From Fodinisporobacter ferrooxydans (GTDB lineage Bacteria > Bacillota > Bacilli > Tumebacillales > MYW30-H2): DNA of 64,000 bases. The position numbers were made by a program, and so were the translations under genes. Each line of letters opens with the position of its first letter. Within the stretch, counting starts at the first letter, position 1. This document shows positions 59,618 to 64,000 of the stretch, one piece after another. The stretch spans positions 1,045,536 to 1,109,535 of the forward strand of contig NZ_CP089291.1 of assembly GCF_022818495.1 (NCBI RefSeq), given 5' to 3'. Under the pieces are notes generated by a model. The model did no database searches. It worked only from the letters and a program-made list of their open reading frames with translations, and was not told the origin of the DNA.

Positions 59618-59958
59618 ACCGTCTTCTTCTGTTCGCCGATTTCAACATTACTTTTCAATCGGACATATTCTTTATGATGTTTATGATATTCATCTTTGAT
59701 TTATTCTGAAAATATAATGAATAACGTTTATATAGTTCATTCGGTTTTTTCCGTATGTTCTATTATATATTATCATACTTCTACGAATTGTAAATTCAAA
59801 ATTCCTGCATTTCCAATGTTTTCAAAAAAATGTTGCATTTATCCGTTACATCTACACGCAAATTGGCTTGTATTCCCGTCAATTTGCGTGTTTGCGTATT
59901 TGTGTCAATGATCGAAACATGATTCGTACATTGATTTTGAATCTGTGGATCCTCCTGC
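59618..59958. other. Intergenic region between yrhD and gbsR2
   Basis: About 340 A/T-rich bases; nothing coding. It contains a 12-bp stem ACACGCAAATTG/CAATTTGCGTGT at 59854-59891 that could end yrhD transcription although no T-run follows. Confidence 0.5.
59854..59891 (-). terminator. Hairpin downstream of the formate dehydrogenase operon
   Basis: Perfect 12-bp stem with a 14-base loop, 68 bases after the yrhD stop. Lacks a T-run, so the terminator role is tentative. Confidence 0.45.
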
Positions 59959-60453
59959 TCAACTTCTCGTCCGCAAGTCTTTGCCGAGTGCTTTTACCAC
60001 TTCCAACATGTATGATAGACCCGCAGCGATATCGGGATCCTTTAATGACCCCAACAACCGAAAAATGGTCATCGGATGAACTTCCTCCTTCTTTGTATCT
60101 TCAGCCACTTGTGTCATTGCTTGCAACATGGTATGAATGGTTGATACATCAAGGGATCCCAAGATTTCCAACAGTGCAATGGAATTTTTTATGCCGGTCG
60201 CGTACTGCGGCTGCTGTGCTTGATCGACAAGAATTTTCATGACACCTTCCCCTTGATCCAGCAACGCGTTCACAATCGGCAAAATCCCGCGAGCATGCAG
60301 CAAACTGATACATTTGACAAACTCCTGCAGCGCTTCTGCATTTGCTGCCATCGCATCCACGAATTGATCCATGCTTTTCTTTGCTGCGTCTTGTGTATGA
60401 AAAAATTCCATTTCCGGCGGTGCCGTTTGAATATTCGTAATTGCTTGTGCCAT
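59959..60453 (-). CDS. yrhD: YrhD-family protein (DUF1641)
   Basis: 164 residues. DUF1641 pattern: a helical N-terminus, then ALQEFVKCISLLHARGILPIVNALLDQGEGVMKIL and IKNSIALLEILGSLD, with MTIFRLLGSLKDPDIAAGLSYMLEVVKALG at the end. DUF1641 genes regularly follow the formate dehydrogenase gene in Bacilli (B. subtilis yrhE-yrhD). Probably a helical accessory or adaptor of the dehydrogenase. Strong AGGAGGTG ribosome binding site. Confidence 0.92.
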   Translation of the reverse strand: MAQAITNIQTAPPEMEFFHTQDAAKKSMDQFVDAMAANAEALQEFVKCISLLHARGILPIVNALLDQGEGVMKILVDQAQQPQYATGIKNSIALLEILGSLDVSTIHTMLQAMTQVAEDTKKEEVHPMTIFRLLGSLKDPDIAAGLSYMLEVVKALGKDLRTRS

Positions 60454-60492
60454 AGGATCACCTCCTGCTGTTTTCTGCTGTTACTTTTGCAT

Positions 60493-63480
60493 TTACATCG
60501 GCTCACGGATCTCCGTCGCTGTGCCGTCATCTGTTAACGGTATATAATCCTCTCTCTGCCATTTCTTTTCCACCATGACGCCTGGTTTCGGTTGCGGATT
60601 GCCGAGGCGAAAATTGCCTTTTACGAAAGGTGACGGACCTTCTTTTTGCAACACTTCCATCCGCACCGACAGTTCCTTATATGCCGGTGTGTGTGTGATC
60701 GCATCATGATAACTGCTCGTTAAATAATTCACCGCTTCTTCGTCTTTCGGTGTATTCATCGGCAAATATAATTCTTTTCCCTGCACGCGATCGGTTACTT
60801 CCACGCGAACTTTTACCGCTCCATACGGAGATACAATGCGTACCAGCGAGCCTGTTTCCACACCTCTTTCCCGTGCCAATTCAGGGGAAACCTCCACAAA
60901 TGTGGTAGGCACCTTTTTGCGAATGCCCGGTACCCGATACGTAAGATTGCCCTCATGAAAATGCTCAAGCAAACGTCCGTTATTCAGATGCAGATCATAC
61001 TCCTCATCCGGCTGCAATACCGGCTCATGGTACACGGGAATATGGAGTTTCGCTTTGCCATCCGAGAACGGAAAGCCGTTTGTATACAACAAAGGCGTAT
61101 CCTTCCCATCCTTGTCCACTGGCCACTGCAAACTTTTATATCCTTCCAGCCGTTCATACGTCACGCCAGCCATCAATTCCGTCAATGCTGTCGCTTCCTC
61201 CAGAATTTGCGCAGGATGCTCATATCCCCAATCGACGCCCAAGCGTTTTGCAAGCTCTGTCAAAATCCACCAATCCGGTTTCGCTTCTCCCAATGGTTCA
61301 AATACTTTATACAACCGTTGCATGCGCCGCTCCGTATTTGTAAATGTCCCGTCTTTTTCAAGACTTGGGCATCCTGGAAGGATCACATCGGCAAATTGTG
61401 CCGTTTTACTGAAGAAAATATCCTGTACGATGAAAAATTCCAATTTTTCAAAGGCGCCTTGCACATGATTGGAGTTGGAGTCGACCAATGCCATCTCCTC
61501 ACCCATCACATACATGGCTTTCAGTTTGCCTTCATGAATTTTTTCCACCATGTGATGGTTGTCCAATCCCGGATTCTCGGGGATTTTTGCGTTCCACACC
61601 GACTCGTATTTTGCTTTGACTGCAGGATCATCCACTCGCTCGTATCCCGGCAAATACAGTGGAGCACAGCCAAAGTCCCCGGCACCCTGGACGTTGTTAT
61701 GCCCCCGCAACGGATATGCGCCTGTTCCCCTGCGTCCGACATTTCCTGTCACAAGCAGCAAATTGCAAATGGCCGTACTGGTCTCGCTGCCGGCAATGTG
61801 TTGCGTTACACCCATCGCCCAACAAATGCATACGGAATGTACCGAATGGATCATGGTTGCCGTATCGATGAGCTGCTGCTTTGAAATGCCTGTTTGCTGT
61901 TCTGCATATTCCAACGTATAAGGCTTCAGCCAATTTACAAATTCCTCAAATCCATTGACATGCGCTTCGATAAATTCTTTGTCATGCCAATTTTGATCGA
62001 TGATGTATTTGGCAACGGCGGACAACCAGATCAGATCTGTCCCCGGCTTCGGGTGTAGAAACAAATCCGCCCGTTTGGCCAAATCGTTTTTCCGCAAATC
62101 TGCCACGATCAACTTTTGGCCATGCTTTTTATGTGCGCGGCGAATACGCGTAGACAACACTGGGTGGGATTCTGCCGGATTGGCGCCGACGATTATCACC
62201 AGTTCAGAACTCCCGATGTCTTCGATCGATCCGGTATCGCCGCCAAGTCCAAACGTCCGCCGCAATCCTTCCGTCGCAGGTGTTTGGCAGTACCGGGAAC
62301 AATTGTCAATATTATTGGTCCCCATGACAGCACGGGCAAATTTCTGCATTAAATAATTTTCCTCATTTGTACATTTGGAAGAGGAAATATACCCGATGGC
62401 ATCTGCGCCATCTCTTTCTTTAATTTCCCGCAGCTTGGCTGCTGTATAGTCCAACGCTTCTTCCCAAGTTACGGGAACAAATTCCCGGCCTTTCCGAATC
62501 AAGGGTTGTAAAATGCGTTCCGTACTGTTTACAAAATCCCAGCCAAACTTTCCTTTTACACAAGTGGATACTTGGTTGGCAGGCGCCTCCATTTGCGGTT
62601 CCACTTTTAGAATTTTTCGATCCTTTGTCCAAATATCAAAACTACAGCCGACACCACAGTATGTACAAACGGTTTTTGTCTTCTTGATCCGGGATTCCCG
62701 CATCTGTGCTTCAATCTCGGAAACGGTAAAAATCGGCCCATACCCAGGTTCGATCTCCTTCACCAAATGCACCATGGATTCCCACAATTCGGGCCCGATC
62801 CCCGTCAGGAAGCCAGCTTCCCCCAACATGTTTTTTTCCATCAATGCGTTACAAGGGCAGACAGTGACACAATGTCCGCAGGAAACGCAAGAAGACTCAT
62901 TGATCGGAACATCTTCATCCCATATGACCCGTGGCCGTTCTCTGTCCCATGCAATCGACAGAACTTCACTTACCTGCAAATTTTGACAAGCCTCTACACA
63001 GCGTCCGCATAAAATGCATTGATCAGGATCATACCGATAAAACGGGTGGGAATTGTCCTGTTCATAGGGTTTTGGTTCGAACGGGTATGTTTGATGTTCC
63101 ACACCCATCATAAGTGCCGTATTGTGTACGACACAATTTCCATTGTTATTGTCACAGACAGTGCAATACAATTCATGATTGCGCAGGATCCGGTTCAGCG
63201 CTTCCATTCTTGTTGATTGTGCCCGATCCGCCACCGTTTGAATGTTCATTCCCGGCCGTACCTGCATCGAACATGTTCGCACAAGCTTGCCATCTACTTC
63301 GGCAATACACGTGTCACATGTCTCAATCGGTCCCAATGCCGGATGATAACAGATGTGCGGAAATGCTTCCCGTTTCTGCAAAATCGCTTCCAGCACATTA
63401 CGATCCGCTTGTACTGCGATAGATGTCCCATCAACCATGACTTCAATTGTTTGAACGGATTGATCTGACGGTATTCGCAA
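60493..63480 (-). CDS. Formate dehydrogenase, molybdopterin-dependent (YrhE type)
   Basis: 995 residues, cytosolic multi-cluster FDH alpha subunit. N-terminal [2Fe-2S] domain (C44, C55, C58, C70), a His-Cys cluster site (H102, C106, C109, C116), two ferredoxin-like clusters (CILCGRCVEAC at 155; CVSCGHCVTVCPC at 198), then the molybdopterin domain with its own cluster (CTYCGVGC at 272) and active-site Cys398 in NCSRYCQTPA, i.e. a cysteine and not selenocysteine enzyme. C-terminal dinucleotide-binding domain present. TTG start with GAGGTG 8 bases upstream. Oxidises formate to CO2; electrons probably leave through the N-terminal clusters to an unseen NAD(P) or other partner. Confidence 0.95.
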   Translation of the reverse strand: MRIPSDQSVQTIEVMVDGTSIAVQADRNVLEAILQKREAFPHICYHPALGPIETCDTCIAEVDGKLVRTCSMQVRPGMNIQTVADRAQSTRMEALNRILRNHELYCTVCDNNNGNCVVHNTALMMGVEHQTYPFEPKPYEQDNSHPFYRYDPDQCILCGRCVEACQNLQVSEVLSIAWDRERPRVIWDEDVPINESSCVSCGHCVTVCPCNALMEKNMLGEAGFLTGIGPELWESMVHLVKEIEPGYGPIFTVSEIEAQMRESRIKKTKTVCTYCGVGCSFDIWTKDRKILKVEPQMEAPANQVSTCVKGKFGWDFVNSTERILQPLIRKGREFVPVTWEEALDYTAAKLREIKERDGADAIGYISSSKCTNEENYLMQKFARAVMGTNNIDNCSRYCQTPATEGLRRTFGLGGDTGSIEDIGSSELVIIVGANPAESHPVLSTRIRRAHKKHGQKLIVADLRKNDLAKRADLFLHPKPGTDLIWLSAVAKYIIDQNWHDKEFIEAHVNGFEEFVNWLKPYTLEYAEQQTGISKQQLIDTATMIHSVHSVCICWAMGVTQHIAGSETSTAICNLLLVTGNVGRRGTGAYPLRGHNNVQGAGDFGCAPLYLPGYERVDDPAVKAKYESVWNAKIPENPGLDNHHMVEKIHEGKLKAMYVMGEEMALVDSNSNHVQGAFEKLEFFIVQDIFFSKTAQFADVILPGCPSLEKDGTFTNTERRMQRLYKVFEPLGEAKPDWWILTELAKRLGVDWGYEHPAQILEEATALTELMAGVTYERLEGYKSLQWPVDKDGKDTPLLYTNGFPFSDGKAKLHIPVYHEPVLQPDEEYDLHLNNGRLLEHFHEGNLTYRVPGIRKKVPTTFVEVSPELARERGVETGSLVRIVSPYGAVKVRVEVTDRVQGKELYLPMNTPKDEEAVNYLTSSYHDAITHTPAYKELSVRMEVLQKEGPSPFVKGNFRLGNPQPKPGVMVEKKWQREDYIPLTDDGTATEIREPM

Positions 63481-63650
63481 CGATAAAACACCTCAACTTC
63501 CATTCCCATTTCTGATTCTGATGCTGATGCTAATTTTGCTCATAGTTATTTTCCCCCAATTTTTCCTGTCTAATCACGCAAATCTTACATAATTCCATGT
63601 TTCCTTCGGGCAAACTACAAAAATTCGAAGCGGATAAAAGGAGTGATTCC

Positions 63651-64000
63651 ATGGCATTTCATACACCTCAGAGAATTGCCGAGTTAACGATTGATGCAGG
63701 AGAAAGAAAGGCGAATCTTCCAATAGGCACTGCTCTCATCTTAGGTTTTTTGGCAGGGGCATTTATTGCATTAGGATTTCTCTTGGATATTCGCGTCAGT
63801 GGGGATTTGTCTAAACAATGGGGCTCATTCGCCACATTTCTGGGCGCATCCGTATTCCCCGTCGGACTTGTATTGGTGGTTTTGGCAGGTGCGGAATTGC
63901 TCACAGGGAATATGATGTCATTGCCGATGGCATATTTTGCAGGCCGTATCAGTTTTGCCAAAGTATTTATCAATTGGTTTTGGATCTTGATCAGCAATTT
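63651..64000 (+). CDS. Formate/nitrite transporter (FocA/NirC family), cut by window end
   Basis: First 116 codons of a pentameric formate/nitrite channel. ATG at 63651 with AAAGGAG upstream. First helix GTALILGFLAGAFIALGFLL and second FLGASVFPVGLVLVVLAGAELLTGNMM, the latter being the FNT signature (the GAELLTGN motif). Divergent from the FDH gene; in B. subtilis yrhG is likewise near yrhE-yrhD, so it most likely moves formate for that enzyme. Confidence 0.93.
   Translation, partial: MAFHTPQRIAELTIDAGERKANLPIGTALILGFLAGAFIALGFLLDIRVSGDLSKQWGSFATFLGASVFPVGLVLVVLAGAELLTGNMMSLPMAYFAGRISFAKVFINWFWILISN

Noticed and set aside
60955-61884. Plus-strand frame of 309 codons opposite formate dehydrogenase
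   Set aside because: Antisense shadow of the conserved FDH sequence; composition (Cys/His/Arg-rich) is typical of an antisense frame.

Overview
This window comes from an endospore-forming member of the Bacillota, class Bacilli. The evidence is spo0F, spoIIR, a SpoVIF-domain gene, CotF-type coat genes and YheC/D. Gene order in the left half follows the Bacillus subtilis block glyA-ywlG-rpiB-ywlE-mntP-ywlC-spoIIR-prmC-prfA-rpmE-rho-glpX-tal-fba-spo0F-pyrG-rpoE. The proteins look divergent from Bacillus itself. An Alicyclobacillaceae-like genome (Effusibacillus or Tumebacillus type) is my guess from gene content, not something the sequence proves. Base composition looks like the mid-40s % GC by eye. 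I saw no rRNA, tRNA or CRISPR array.

Layout. 1-12.97 kb, almost all minus strand: serine hydroxymethyltransferase (cut by the window edge), YwlG, RpiB, arginine phosphatase YwlE, MntP, Sua5/YwlC, SpoIIR, PrmC, RF1, L31, a radical SAM protein, Rho and GlpX. A cluster of DnaA boxes lies between ywlC and spoIIR. 13.2-22.2 kb interrupts the conserved order between glpX and tal: a membrane-anchored M1-type peptidase with a tiny membrane protein (plus strand), then sufCDSUB followed by a Rieske protein and an Rrf2 regulator (minus strand), and a SufT-like gene. 22.3-27.1 kb: tal, fba, spo0F, pyrG (with a candidate leader attenuator) and rpoE. 27.4-32.4 kb: an operon thiolase / 3-hydroxyacyl-CoA dehydrogenase / crotonase / acyl-CoA dehydrogenase / MeaB, with a near-perfect TetR-type operator at its front. 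32.6-38.1 kb: GNAT, Nudix, YheC/D, a hotdog thioesterase, YwiB, agmatinase and spermidine synthase. 38.3-44.4 kb: class A PBP, spore-associated and small housekeeping genes. 44.6-49.7 kb: a Ugp-like ABC transporter without ATPase, an SMR pump divergent from a GbsR-type regulator, and DarB/CbpB. 49.7-56.1 kb: small unknowns, the U32 pair YrrO/YrrN, the Fe-S repair protein Ric/ScdA, a 113-residue protein resembling the C-terminal (Cas11c-like) part of Cas8c, and an aldo/keto reductase. 56.2-64 kb: an OpuA-type ABC transporter without a binding protein, a second GbsR-type regulator, and a formate module (YrhD, FDH, divergent FocA-family channel cut by the window end).

The most distinctive signal outside genes is a family of seven small non-coding inverted-repeat elements (MITE-like). 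Three full copies are exactly 155 bp and four are shorter derivatives. All have GAGGATGTTCAAAAAGT-type ends, and five copies are bounded by 5-bp A/T-only direct repeats (TATTA, TTATA, TTAAA, TAATA). All lie between genes; one lies in the stop codon of yrrN without changing it. Other unusual points are the DnaA-box cluster, the stand-alone Cas11c-like gene without CRISPR neighbours, the TetR operator of the beta-oxidation operon, the palindrome at the suf promoter, and a small exported peptide gene with a strong promoter.
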